Source: Eragrostis nindensis
Lineage: Eukaryota > Streptophyta > Magnoliopsida > Poales > Poaceae
DNA: 64,000 bases
Direction of reading: 5' to 3'
NCBI GenBank assembly: GCA_012490785.1
Contig: JAAXCT010000061.1
Location: 1,488,001 to 1,552,000, forward strand
Both the position numbers and the translations under genes were made by a program. The notes under the pieces are model-generated. The model was not told the DNA's origin. It searched no databases and saw only the letters and a list, made by a program, of their open reading frames with translations. Positions 23,901-34,643 of this stretch are shown piece after piece (position 1 is the first letter of the stretch; every line of letters begins with the position of its first letter).

Positions 23901-25837
23901 GGCAGTTCTTATGCAAGCTGGTCATCCAATAGCCTTCATCAGTAAAGCTCTTGGGCCCAAGTCTAAGGGGTTGTCTACGTATGAAAAAGAATATCTAGCT
24001 ATACTGATTGCTATTGAACAGTGGAGATCTTACCTGCAAGTTGGCTGAATTTCATATCTTCACTGATCAAAGAAGTCTTGCTCATTTAACTGAACAGAGA
24101 CTACATACTCACTGGCAGCAAAAGGTTTTCACCAAGTTGCTGGGATTGCAGTATAAAATTGTCTACAAAAAGGGCTCAGAAAATCGTGTTGCTGATGCAT
24201 TGTCCCGAAGGCCAAATCCTGAATCCTCCTGTCAAGCAATTTCTGTTAGTCACCCTCAATGGCTAGATCTTATTGTTTCCAGCTATAATGATGATGCATA
24301 TGTGCAAGATATTATGTCTAAGGTATTAGCTTCATCTTCTGAGGTGCCTAACTTCTCTGTCGTTAATGGTGTTTTGAAATACAAGAACAGGATTTGGGTG
24401 GGTACTGATGCTCAGTTGCGGACTAAGCTGATATCTGCTTTGCATGATTCTCCTGTGGGGGGCCATTCTGGTGTACCAGTGACTCTTAGGCGCCTCAAAC
24501 AATTATTTGCTTGGAAATGTATGAAGGCTGCTGTGTTCAAATATGTTAAGGAATGCTTGGTTTGCCAACAGGCTAAACCTGATAGAACCAAACTGCCTGG
24601 GCTTCTTCAACCCCTCCCTGTCCCTGATGGTGCTTGGCAGCAGGTTTCCATGGACTTTGTTGAAGGGCTTCCCAGGTCTGGCAAAGCTAATTGCATCATG
24701 GTTGTGGTTGATACCTTCTCCAAATATGCTCATTTTATTCCTCTATGCCACCCCTTCACTGCCTTGACAGTTGCTAAAGCTTATATTCATAATGTGTATA
24801 AATTGCATGGCCTTCCATCATCTATCATTTCTGATAGAGACAAAGTGTTTACTAGTGCTCTGTGGACAGAATTGTTTGGTCTGGCTGGGGTAGATCTTAA
24901 AATGTCTTCATCTTACCATCCCCAAACCGATGGTCAGACTGAGCGTGTCAATCAGTGCATGGAGACTTTTCTGAGATGTTTTGTCCATGCCTGTCCTAAG
25001 CAATGGTTGCAGTGGCTGTCTCTGGCTGAGTACTGGTACAATACTAGCCCTCATTCAGCTATTGGTCAAACTCCTTTTGCTGTGCTATATGGCCATGAAC
25101 CCAGGCATTTTGGCATTGCTGTAGCTGATGCAGTATCTCATCCTGATCTCAAGGAATGGTTGTCTCACAAAGTACTAATGCAACAGTTGGTGCAGCAACA
25201 TTTGCATCGTGCCAAGCAGCGCATGAAGAAACAGGCCGATAAGCACAGGTCTGAAAGATCATTTTCTGTGGGCGATTTGGTGTTTCTCAAACTCCAGCCT
25301 TATGTGCAGTCCTCTTTAGCTCCTCGCTCCAATCAGAAGTTAGCTTTCAAGTTCTTTGGCCCCTTTCAGATCGAAGCTGTGGTTGGCAAAGTGGCTTACA
25401 AATTGTCTTTGCCTCCTGGTTGTCTCATTCATCCTGTGTTTCATGTATCTCAGTTGAAGAAAGCAGTTGGGGCTCACGTTCAGGTTACTCCTGCTCTGCC
25501 TTCTGTACTATCAGAGCTCAATGTTCCTGAGCAGATTCTTCAGAAACGCATGGTCACCTTGGGTGATAAGTCAGTCACTCAGGTTCTTATCAAGTGGTCC
25601 TCTATGCCAGAATCTCTTGCTACCTGGGAGAACCTGGAAGCTGTGCAACAGCAATTTCCGAGGGCACCTGCTTGGGGGCAAGCAGGCCGCAAAGGAGGAG
25701 GGGATGTTAGCACTGTGCCTGTTACGTCAAGCTCTTCTCCAGTGGGGTTACAGCCTGGCTCGGCCCAAGTCCATCGCCAGTCCGGAAGAGTCCGTCGGCC
25801 CAACAAGCGAGTGATCGGCCCAGAGTGGCGTGAGTAG
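20905..25837 (+). pseudogene. gag-pol of Reina-like element, single frameshift
   Basis: The frame opens at the ATG at 20905 (MDPSVKAVLD). Gag has FTGPAARWLQS and a zinc-finger-like CEICAEKWVRGHRC. Protease has LLDSGSSHTFIS. RT has FFDDILIYSK. RNase H has ETDASDSGVGAVLMQ. Integrase has a CLVCQQAK finger and YHPQTDGQTERVNQ. The C-terminus has a chromodomain-like VLIKWSSMPESLATWENLE. The first frame stops at 24046-24048 inside RNase H, and the sequence continues in the +1 frame to 25837. The break lies near 24038-24045 and is best explained by one extra base. The reading frame ends inside the 3' LTR, so part of the LTR is coding. Confidence 0.9.
25691..25704 (+). other. Polypurine tract of Reina-like element
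   Basis: AAAGGAGGAGGGGA lies immediately upstream of the 3' LTR. It is the expected start point of plus-strand synthesis and also overlaps the end of the pol frame. Confidence 0.85.
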
Positions 25838-26022
25838 TTGTTGTGAGTTGTGTGCACGCGTTGTGCGCGGTGACTATATGTATGCGAGTTGAGAGAAATG
25901 CGAGGAGACAATTATGATGTAACAAACTACTCTTGCTAATACAATCCATCTCTCTGCTCCTATCTCTGTTCTTCTTCTTCTTCCTCTCCAAGTTTCCTTC
26001 CTTCCTAGCCTCTCTGCTAACA
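25705..26022 (+). repeat. 3' LTR of Reina-like element
   Basis: The 318-bp LTR matches 20504-20821 except for one transition near its start. The pol reading frame runs into its first 133 bp. Confidence 0.95.
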
Positions 26023-26123
26023 ATCTAGCTTCCTCGTCGTGTGGCTGGACGAGGAAGTGAACGAGGCCGGGGAACCGGTGAGACGAAGAAAATGGAGGAG
26101 CGAGGGAGGAGGACGGAAAGCGG

Positions 26124-26130
26124 TATATAA
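26124..26130 (-). promoter_or_regulatory. Orphaned TATA box of the disrupted small TM gene
   Basis: TTATATA on the minus strand points toward the decayed gene copy at 20013-20503. The intact paralog at 27699 has the same arrangement at 27831-27837. The Reina-like insertion now separates this promoter from its gene. Inference from layout. Confidence 0.5.
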
Positions 26131-26249
26131 CTGGATCGGCCCTAGCTTTGTTGGAACAAATCTTAATTAGGGTCCTCTTCTAAACAGAACATCGACAGCT
26201 ATTATTGATCCTCCCCTAATTTAATCTAAAATAAGTATTGGGTGCCGGT

Positions 26250-26364
26250 CGAGATCGACGACGAGCAGAGTGCGTCTTTCGGTCACTGCTAGCTGTGCCA
26301 CAATTTCGAGATCGACGGCGAGCAGAGTGCGTCTTTCGCGTCACTGCAAGCTGTGCCGCAATTT
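26250..26364 (+). repeat. Direct tandem duplication of a 57-bp unit
   Basis: Two adjacent copies (26250-26306 and 26307-26364) begin CGAGATCGACG and end CTGTGCC.CAATTT. They differ by a few substitutions and a one-base length change. No coding content was identified. Confidence 0.85.
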
Positions 26365-27282
26365 TTCAAAGAGCAAAAGGCCCATCGATAAACTCGGCTC
26401 CTGAGAGCGACTGGACTCCAACACAGGCACATGTACAGTACTGCACTTTCTCCATTTCGTTTTAGTTGTAGTTTTGGATCACCACAAGTTTTCAAAAAGC
26501 CAGCCATCTGATCATTATTCCCCTTAAGCATTTGTGAGTATATATCATGAACATTCCATACATGTAACATTCTTTTTCCTTTTGGTAAAACTAAAGTTTA
26601 AGCACATTTTGGTCGCCCACGTTTTTAAAATTTTATTGCAGGCAAGTGAGATATGGAGTTGCATTTGCATCTTATCCCGCTATCCAAAGATGCAAGAATT
26701 TTTCCTTGATAAAGGTAAGCATATCTGTCAAATCCAAATATTTTCAACCATAACTGTCGGTAGCGAAAAAAAAATCATTGGGATTGGCTAAAATTACTTT
26801 TACTATATTCATCGTGAGACTAACTCTCATAACATGCAATTTTTATATGTTAATTAAATAATTTAATTTTTACAAATGGTGTTGGTCAAAGTTGAAAAAC
26901 TTTGTCAACTTTGACTTCAATCATACCCAGAAATCTAGACAGAGTTCCCCATTCAAACAGATGATAAATTTACAAACTGCATGAAGAACTTGAAATCCAA
27001 GGGCATCTAGTAGTTACCCCAGTGTTTTGCAAAGAATACAATGTGTGCGCATCTAATTAAGTGGGATCGTTTTGGTGAACGTGTTCATTTTTTATATACT
27101 ACTCAAGATTGGGGATTACCAATAGGGCACCCATTTTAACTCCTAGGCAATTGCAATGAATCACATATATCCACGACTATGGTGGTGATATGATATCAAC
27201 CCCCCCTGCAGGCGCGGGTGACGTATAGAAGAACATGTACACCCATGACAATGTTGGTAAAAGCCAGTATCGTCCGCCAAAA
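26365..27282. other. AT-rich intergenic region
   Basis: Downstream flank of the small TM gene at 27283. It contains no supported coding exon or repeat ends. Confidence 0.45.
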
Positions 27283-27699
27283 CTAGGGCTTGATGAGGAT
27301 GGTGAAGCCACCGAGAGCCGCGACAACGACCAGAGGCACGACGGACGCGTAGAGGGCGGCCCTCGCGAATGCGCTGCGGGCATGGCCGCTGCATGACAGC
27401 CAGAATGCGGTGGCGACCTCGGCGAGCCCGGCAACGAAAATACCGGCGAGTGTGAGGTAGTAGGCCAGCTTGTGGTGCTCGAACACGACTCCCTGAGGCG
27501 GTTTGTAAAGCGCAATACCCAAATCCATGGCCAGAGTGAAGAACCCTGATAAAAACAACAGCCGCTCAAGCTGCATCGAGGCGGCGCCGTCGACTACCGG
27601 CTGGTCCACAGAGCCCATGAGTTCGCTGATCGTTTCCATTGCGATTACTGTCGCGGCACTATCATTGTTGTTGTTGCTATCGAGTTGCAGGGTAGGCAT
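27283..27699 (-). CDS. Small three-TM membrane protein (family copy 1)
   Basis: Single-exon gene of 138 aa from the ATG at 27699; a second in-frame ATG with a better context lies at 27639. The N-terminus is hydrophilic with an Asn run (DSNNNND). Three hydrophobic segments follow: LLFLSGFFTLAMDLGIAL, YYLTLAGIFVAGLAEVATAF and SVVPLVVVAALGGFTIL. The shared signature in the second segment, AG[LV]x[EQ]xxxxxW, recurs in the copies at 35398-35829 and 58667-58954. A TATA box sits about 135 bp upstream (27831-27837). I do not recognise the family. Its first segment seems short for a secretion signal, so a multi-pass membrane protein is the safest description. Confidence 0.75.
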   Translation of the reverse strand: MPTLQLDSNNNNDSAATVIAMETISELMGSVDQPVVDGAASMQLERLLFLSGFFTLAMDLGIALYKPPQGVVFEHHKLAYYLTLAGIFVAGLAEVATAFWLSCSGHARSAFARAALYASVVPLVVVAALGGFTILIKP

Positions 27700-27830
27700 G
27701 GAAACGAAACGAGTGCAGAAAAGATCGAGGACGAAGGTTAAGGGAGAAGAGGACAGTGCAACAAGAGACTGGTGGAGCAAGGAGCTGGTTTGGGGAAGGC
27801 ATGGACGGACGGGACCACTAGGGTGGGGTT

Positions 27831-27837
27831 TATATAA
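27831..27837 (-). promoter_or_regulatory. TATA box of small TM gene copy 1
   Basis: TTATATA reads toward the gene on the minus strand, about 135 bp before the first ATG. This is a plausible core promoter spacing for a 100-nt leader. Confidence 0.6.
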
Positions 27838-30097
27838 TGCTTTTAGGTGCGACGACAGCCAGGAGACAGGTCAAGGTCTTGTAACGTCACCAGACAAGTT
27901 TTAGGCAAGAAAAACATATACTACTCATTGGTAAATCCAGTCTTCTGATCCGGTTCAAGAATAAGCTAGCAGATATATAGTTCCATCAAAAAATAAGCTT
28001 TGCATGCACGCTGCCTGCAGCGCGGCTGATCCGGCAAGGCGCGGCGTCTGCCCATTACTGCATATAGTCTATTCCCAATGGCAGAAGCAGTGATGACTGA
28101 CGCCCATTACCACAAACATTTTTTGTAGTATCGTTTCAGTACTTCTCTAATCACAACACTTGGTCGATTTAGACACAAAAAAGGGCTGTCACACTTTGGA
28201 TGGATTGAGATGCTGTCTATCTGTGGTACAAAGCGATGATACATCTATTTGTCATTTCCGACAAGTGGAGTCTTTCACGACCAGAATGTTGGAATGTTGG
28301 CCGACACAACCTTCGTTCTCCCCCTCCACGCATGCACCAACAATGATGAGTTCTAGTTACCTCATCAGGTGAATTGTGATACCCAATTTTAACTACGGGT
28401 ATTGGTTATATATTCATAGTTCTGAATTGCTTGAGTTCTTTGTTGAATTTTGAGTACAAAAGTTGCATGATATGGCTTTGATGAGTGGACAACAGTCGAT
28501 TCATTGGTTAAAAGTTGTGTTCCCGTGAATTATTATAAGTCTCATTTCTTCTCTGGACGAAAGAAGTTTACCTTTGCAAAGCTGTTGTTAGTGGAATGAG
28601 ACAGTGGTGCTTAAGGTTTAATCTTTTCAAAGTCTTGCAACAATCACCGGGGTTTAACTTTCCAGAGTGGTTAATGGGCCGCACGGGTGACAATAAATAA
28701 TAAGGTTTAATTCTGAAGTATTAAAAGAGAGCTCGGTGACTGAAGGAGAAAGGGCCTAAATTTTCCAAAGGAGAAAGCTAGTGGGAGGTTTTACCTTTTG
28801 AAGTCTTAATCACAAGCAAGCTTAGTGATTCGTGATGTGTATGGTCGTGAGTCGTGGCCCATTATTAGGTAGAAGAAAACAGCAAAGACCAGAAGTATAG
28901 ATTTCAGTGAGGAGGCAACCAAATACTCCTTCCAATCTTTTTATATATGAAGGTATCATATATAAAAGAGAGTTATCCTTTTGTCTTTTCATACTGGCAC
29001 GTGACGAGGTGGTGACCTCTTACCTGTACGCGTTTGATATTCAAACAGATTAGGAATACAACTGGACTTGCCGACCGGGCGACCGGCTGTGAGTCGTTGG
29101 ATAATCCATGATGTTAGAAAATTACAATTCTCCTTTCAGATTTATGCTTGTGTTCAAGCGATCTCCATTAATTTCTTCTATGACGGCAGCAGTGCTACGC
29201 GTAAACTACAAGGTTATGTCCAGGTTAGGGTTGGAGGATGAGGGTACATCATAGCTAGAGGTTCCTTTTTTTTTTTTGGCGAATAGATAGAGGTTCCCTT
29301 TAATAGTATTGTGTCATATGATGTTATGGGAGAGAGTGGATGGTAGCTGCGAGCAGCACGTTAGTTGAGGATTTGAGAAGTGAGTTTAGATGTAGGCGAT
29401 GTCATATACTAATTAAGGAAGCAGGGACTATACTACTCTTAGCACAAGAAACCCACTACACATGTATCAATTTGAAGAAACTCGAACATGGAGCGCCTAT
29501 AGTACGTACCAAATGATCGACATGAAGAAATAGACTATGCTAGGCTACTAAATTTTGTTGCAGAAAATTAGGGTTGATTTAAAGCCAATCATGGACGGGG
29601 ATGGGCATATGTATATCACTTGCAGCAAAAATTTTCCACTGACATCCTTGGCTTAGTTCAGAATTGCACACCCATGTGATGCAGAAGTTCCAATAATCCA
29701 CAGGAAGGCTTCGCGAGAAACCGATGTTGCTTAAGAAAATTCCATTCCTCCATAGATGAAGAAAATTTTGTTTGACACTTATTTCACTCTTATTTATTAT
29801 GTTGCCAAGACGAAAAAAAAAGTATATGAAACGAAAGCCATCTAAGCACATATTTATTTATCCTGATCTTCCTTTGGCTGCTTGGTTTCATAAACCCTCA
29901 ATATTTGCCCTTGTTGGTGGAACAGGAAAAGCTGCAAAACAGAGTTCATACCATGTTTGTTATCCTCTATTTGTACCTAAATCTTTCTTTTTTTGAAGAA
30001 AAAAAACGAATCTCAAGATACTTACTTCCACATTTGGTTTTGGCTGGCACCGGTTTGTGACACTCACGTGCAAGACGAAGAAACTTAGATACACTAA
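27838..30097. other. Intergenic region, no gene recognised
   Basis: 2.2 kb of mostly AT-rich DNA. At about 29257-29310 a short T-run followed by GGCGAATAGAT is bracketed by AGAGGTTCC repeats, perhaps a minute retroposed tail. No coding exon is supported. Confidence 0.4.
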
Positions 30098-30126
30098 CTA
30101 GAAAAATTGCGCGCCATTTGGCGCGC
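30098..30126 (-). mobile_element. Helitron 3' terminus (hairpin and CTAG end)
   Basis: Read on the minus strand, a perfect 8-bp stem (GCGCGCCA / TGGCGCGC, 2-base loop) is followed by AATTTTT and CTAG, then a T outside. This matches the 3' end rule of plant Helitrons: a short GC-rich hairpin about 10 bases before CTRR, inserted before T. The body of the element should extend toward higher coordinates. I could not place the 5' TC end. Confidence 0.6.
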
Positions 30127-32766
30127 CCCTTCCTCGTCAATCATGAATTCTTCGCTAATCAATTCAATAATAAGTTGTGTCTAGAGAAAATTTGTATTTT
30201 CTTTTTGTAATAATGACCTCAACCATTTTATGAGATAACCTCAACCTTGTTACGAAAGAATGAGGCATTTACCGGTCAGTGTCTCGTGCATATTACCTGT
30301 CGAGACTGGACATCAGATCAACATTATTTAAGTTTTTACCATTTCACAAAACACAGCATTTTTTGACGCAATAAAGCACTGCATTTTTATATTGTATATA
30401 AGCTCGTGTTTCTTACCACATATTCTGAGTTTAGGAACCAACCAACCATTTTACTTTTAATTGTGCATAATGTATGGTTTTGCATTCCAAAACTGAAAGT
30501 CACTACATCTAATCAGAGCTATATACAAATGTCAATAATTTAGATGTTCTCCATATTCAATCTCTTAAAAGTTGTCGAACAGTGAATCATTAACTATATG
30601 AACTGATACATGTGCTGTTATTTTTTCATAGAATGACAGAAATACAATTAAACTATCTAAACTCACAATAAAGCAAAGGGATGGGACGATGTTGTGCTGT
30701 ATAAGTGTATAGTGACACCTTAGTTTGTAGCAGCAAATCAATTAACAATATCCAAAATCAACATTCAACCTCTGGTTAGTCTACAAAGAAAATGTTACAT
30801 GCTCTTTAGCCTTATCAGCAAGCCCAAAAGAAGAACAATTTGTAGAATGTAGTTACTGGTGCAGCTGCAGTAACCAAGGGGTTTGAAAGGCATAGGACAT
30901 ATATCGACCCACGGTTTCTTAGCCAGTTCTTGTGGATCCTATCACCAGGACTCCCCCGAAAGCAAAGCTAAACCCGCTTTTGGTTCCAATGGATATGGGT
31001 TAGATGGATGGAGTCGTCCTTATTGGTATAGAGAATGATACAGACTTCTTGAACAGAAAAGAGCACATCGACCTGCAATCGCCGAGAATTATATAACTTC
31101 AAAAGTAAAATTTGGTCTGATGCACTCTTGATCAGTTGATCTGAATCCTTGTCTGCACTTATGATTTTAGTATCAATGAAATCCTTGTTTGCACTTATGA
31201 TTCCTGTTTGCGCATTGTCGAACTCAGTCTGCTAACTGTGATCAAACTTCCTGATTTCAGTTCAAGGCACTAAGGTTATTGATTGGACTTTGATTGAGAC
31301 CATATGCTGGCAGCTTAGCCTTTAAGCACATGCGCGTTCTCTCTTTGTGTTTGTTACCGAAATATGAAAGTAACAAAGAGTATCTTAAACACTCTGAAAA
31401 TTGTCGAGCTTTTAATATCTTCATGAAAGTACAGTGCATATAAACAACCAATCAGATATATGTTCAATACAAGTGTGCAGTTGAAATCTTGTAAATATTT
31501 CATCTGTTGCAATTGCGCATCCAATGGATGAGCGTTAAGTTGCAGAAATTGAGCTGAACAGTAAGGCACATAAGAGGAAGGAGCTTAATTGCTTCAGAAT
31601 ACAAGTATCTTACAATATGGTACAATAAAACAGTAAAGATTGAACCATTAGCACCTCCTTATCAGATAATGAGTGTCATCCTTTCTACTACAAATGAATT
31701 TCAAAGGATCTTCTAAACAAAATGAACTAAAAATGAAGGTGTTATGTTTACAACAATCAGCATTCTCAAATTTTCCAAAGATCGATATGAGGAAAGCATA
31801 GACTGGTCAATGTGGGCACTGCCCCTATAATTCCAACCAATCTTACTACTCGATGCTAATAAAGTGCATCACAAACAATTATTTACGACCCAACCTTTGT
31901 ATAGGCAATGTCACAAGCAATAGGCGTGCAGCACATTTGAAATGATAGTAATCAAGGAGTGGAACGAATATATGAGCTTCAGATAGGGTTCCTTGCCGTG
32001 TGGTGATGCCATAGTCGCTGGTCTGCTTCTCCATACAAAGCGAATGCCATAGCCAGCTGCCTTGCCTTGTTGGTTTCTGTCCTGCGTTGCCACAAGCCAC
32101 AGCTATTCCTCACCGTTCTGGCTTCAGTTGGAGAGTAGCCGAAGGACTAGTGGAGTGCAGTACGCCATGAACGGCCGCATACAGCGCGGATAGCGGACGT
32201 CGACGTCGGCACAAGGGACTGCACATCGATGAGATTGCTTTTTGCCGCCTTTCCCCATGCTCCCAGCCCACAAGCTCACTGTAGCCTTGAGCGTACTTCC
32301 AACACAGGGGACATCGCAGTAGCGGAATTTCGTCGAGCACCTTGCCAGCAAGGAAGCAGTGCCTCTTGTTAGACATGTGAGCATATGCTGAGAAGACCAA
32401 TCTTTACCCGTGCCTTTTCACGAAGCGCTCGTCTCCATCTCTTCTCTGTGGTCAGCATCCTCGCCGTCATTCTCATGGGGAAGATGAAGGCTTGCACGTG
32501 TCTCCATCTCTTCTCTCATCATCGCTGGCGTCGGCTTGGCCAAGGGCGCTGCGGCCTCGGAGAGCTACGGTCGACGGCCGGATTGCGACCTGGACCATGT
32601 GAATTCGACGGAGTTGGTTTGCGGCTGGGAGGCAGGCGGAGGAGCGCTGCAGCGTTGGAGCACTGGAGGGGCGGCCGTCGAGGGGACGCGGCGGGTGAGA
32701 GAGGCCGCGAGAGTTCGCGAGGTTTCGGTAGCGGGCAATGACCCGATCCAATTTGCATCCGACGGT
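30127..32766. other. Region right of the Helitron end, origin unclear
   Basis: Probably part of a Helitron body, at least at its left end. It is AT-rich to about 31.9 kb and then GC-richer. A 17-mer GTCTCCATCTCTTCTCT occurs twice near 32430 and 32500. Several short open frames (for example 32110-32400 minus and 32385-32741 plus) show no domain I recognise. These could be captured gene fragments, but that is unproven. Confidence 0.4.
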
Positions 32767-33108
32767 CTATGTCACAAGATTGGTTAATCGGACGGCAAAT
32801 GTTAACGGGTTGACGTGGACGCGCCTGCCGCCCGCGAATGCGACCGCATTGGGATAGGTAAAGATTTCAAGTTCATCATCGATCTCGATGATGCCACAGA
32901 TACAAGTCATGTCGGAATCCTTTACAGCTTGAACGCAAGCTTCATTTGGAAGAACATAGTCGCCCTTAAGTGTAATTGATTTCATGCACTTTTCTTTAAC
33001 CAACACTTTCTCACCATGACAATCTTTCTCAGCCCCAAGTTGTTGTGTCATGAACATGGTGAAAACCAATGCAGTGAGAACGATTTGGAGCACTACTTTC
33101 ATAGACAT
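32767..33108 (-). pseudogene. Truncated LTP-like cysteine-rich secreted protein gene
   Basis: The open frame of 113 aa starts at 33108 (MSMKVVLQIVLTALVFTMFM), a clear signal peptide of about 26 residues. Five cysteines follow at 30, 41, 58, 69 and 71, including a CIC pair, in the order of the eight-cysteine fold of LTP/bifunctional-inhibitor proteins. The expected second Cys of a CC pair is absent and the last two cysteines are missing. After DDELEI (about residue 83) the sequence turns into unrelated, low-hydropathy text (FTYPNAVAFAGGRRVHV). The likely reading is a 5' gene fragment joined to foreign DNA near 32860. Promoter and signal peptide are intact, so a chimeric peptide could still be made. 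Confidence 0.6.
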
Positions 33109-33179
33109 CGCAAACTAGCTTGAATATTGCTATTGTTTTAGCATACAACTACTGCATATCATGTTTGCACACACACTCC

Positions 33180-33188
33180 TATTTATAG
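33180..33188 (-). promoter_or_regulatory. TATA box of the truncated LTP-like gene
   Basis: CTATAAATA reads toward the gene on the minus strand, about 72 bp before its ATG. That leaves a leader of roughly 40 nt, a normal spacing. Confidence 0.65.
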
Positions 33189-33724
33189 CATACGAGAAGC
33201 AAAATATGTCTACATGGATTAATGTGAAAGAATCCTCTGTGATATTGCCACATTGAAGTCTCACTCATAAGAAAAATTAATGCATAAAAATCTTCAAACA
33301 AAACTGCAATAAATACCTGTAGAACCCAAAAAATGAAACTTTCGAACCGATATCATGCAACAAGGATAAGATTCATTTTATTTTGATATCATAGTACTTC
33401 AGTCCACTACCTCTACTATCTCTCTATTACAATTTCAAATTTAATATTTTAGTGCCTTGACTCTATAATTAATAGTTTAATACCCAGTTCACTGAAGGCT
33501 CCATGCAAGGGTACACCACCAAACGACCCCACCTAACGGGCGTCGAACCCCATGTGGAAGGAGAAGTGAAGTACAACAACACCAAGAAAAAGTATGTTGG
33601 TTTCTTGTACAACTTCAATGCCTGTATTGAAGCGGTTTGTCTATAATAAGGTTGCTGAAATCTTGGTTCCTCCTGTGTTGGAGCCTCCTAAATTACACTT
33701 AATTGACCCAAATGTGCTAGCTAA
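33189..33724. other. AT-rich region left of Harbinger-like element
   Basis: Upstream flank of the LTP-like fragment. A short open stretch at 33594-33720 (KRFVYNKVAEILVPPVLEPP) precedes the transposon end. I could not assign it; an old transposon or gene scrap is possible. Confidence 0.4.
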
Positions 33725-34640
33725 GACTGACTCCAACCCGATACTCAGTAGGAGCCCTATACCAAAACTGGGTCTTAAAAACATGAAAAACAGCCTCCAA
33801 CCGATGATGCAAAAGCAGACCCATTGTGGGTGCGGTCGGGAGCGGTCACCCACAAATGGATCACTTTCATCCTCTCCCGTTCCTGTTCTCTTCCTCTTCT
33901 ACGCGACCGCACGATCTCCGCCGCCGTCGCCGCCGACGCGCGCAGGTGGCTCCCGCTTCTCTCCTTCTTCTCCACTCCCGGTCGTGACTCATTCTCTCCT
34001 CCTTCTCCCGCTCTCGGTCGGCGGCGGCGTGGAGAACGAGCGACGGGCCGCGGAGGCGCGGAGGGCGAGCGACGGGCCGCGGCGCCGGACACAGAGGCGC
34101 ACCGCGGCGGCGCCGCCCCCTCCCCCTCTCCCGGCGCCGGATGCGGAGGCGGGCCGCCACACCCTCCGCGGCTCCCTCTCCCCGAGCTCGACGGGCTGCG
34201 CCGGCCACCCTCCTCTCCGCCTCTTGCCCGGCTCGCGGCAGCCTCCTCGGCCTCTTCCCTGGCGCGGCGGCGGCGCGGTGCGGCGGGCCTGTGGACGCCG
34301 GGGCCCGGCTTGTCGGCGTCCGGCGCGAGAACGGCGCCTTGGCGGGCGGCGACGCGGCCACGCAGCCGCGTGGGCGCCGTGGCGGTTGCGGCGAGGAGGG
34401 GGCGCGGGGCCGCGACAGGGGTCCCCCGCGGGGGCGGCGCGGGAGGAGGAAGCGGAGGGGGCGGCGGGAGAGGTGGTGCGCGCGCGGGTGAGGTGCCGAG
34501 GAGGAAGGAGGTGACTCAGGTGAGGAAGAAGGTGTTCGTTTTGGTCTTCCCGTTGGAGATGGAGGATTTTTGGTCTCCTATGTTAATGCTCATCAGCACC
34601 TAGTATAGGTTTTGGGTCTGCAGCAGCGTTGGAGTCAGTC
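33725..34640. mobile_element. PIF/Harbinger-like non-autonomous element with GC-rich core
   Basis: Inverted ends GACTGACTCCAAC and GTTGGAGTCAGTC bound a 916-bp element. It is flanked by TAA on the left and TTA on the right. These fit the 3-bp TWA preference of the group, although the two are not identical. The interior from about 33900 to 34500 is strongly GC-rich with Pro/Arg/Gly-rich open frames on both strands, which I treat as composition rather than genes. The element at 57189-58457 has the same termini. Confidence 0.6.
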
Positions 34641-34643
34641 TTA

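Larger units (their letters stand above)
20504..26022 (+). mobile_element. Reina-like Ty3/gypsy chromovirus, near-complete, very young
   Basis: The 5.5-kb element has 318-bp LTRs at 20504-20821 and 25705-26022 that begin TGTTAGC and end GCTAACA. A primer-binding site complementary to initiator-Met tRNA lies at 20825-20835 and a polypurine tract at 25691-25704. One long gag-pol frame carries gag, protease, RT, RNase H, integrase and chromodomain. Size, short LTRs and the chromodomain fit the Reina clade (inference). The LTRs differ at only one site that I can see (TTATG versus TTACG near their starts), so insertion was recent. The 5-bp flanks (GTCGA and ATCTA) do not match, so no target duplication is visible. 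It is inactivated by one frameshift. Confidence 0.92.

Noticed and set aside
29257..29310. Possible minute retroposon (T-run between AGAGGTTCC repeats)
   Set aside because: Only about 30 bp between the repeats; too short to distinguish from slippage.
33594..34514. 306-aa open frame on the + strand
   Set aside because: It crosses a transposon boundary at 33725 and its second half is Pro/Arg/Gly-rich in a GC-rich core open in several frames on both strands. Composition explains it.
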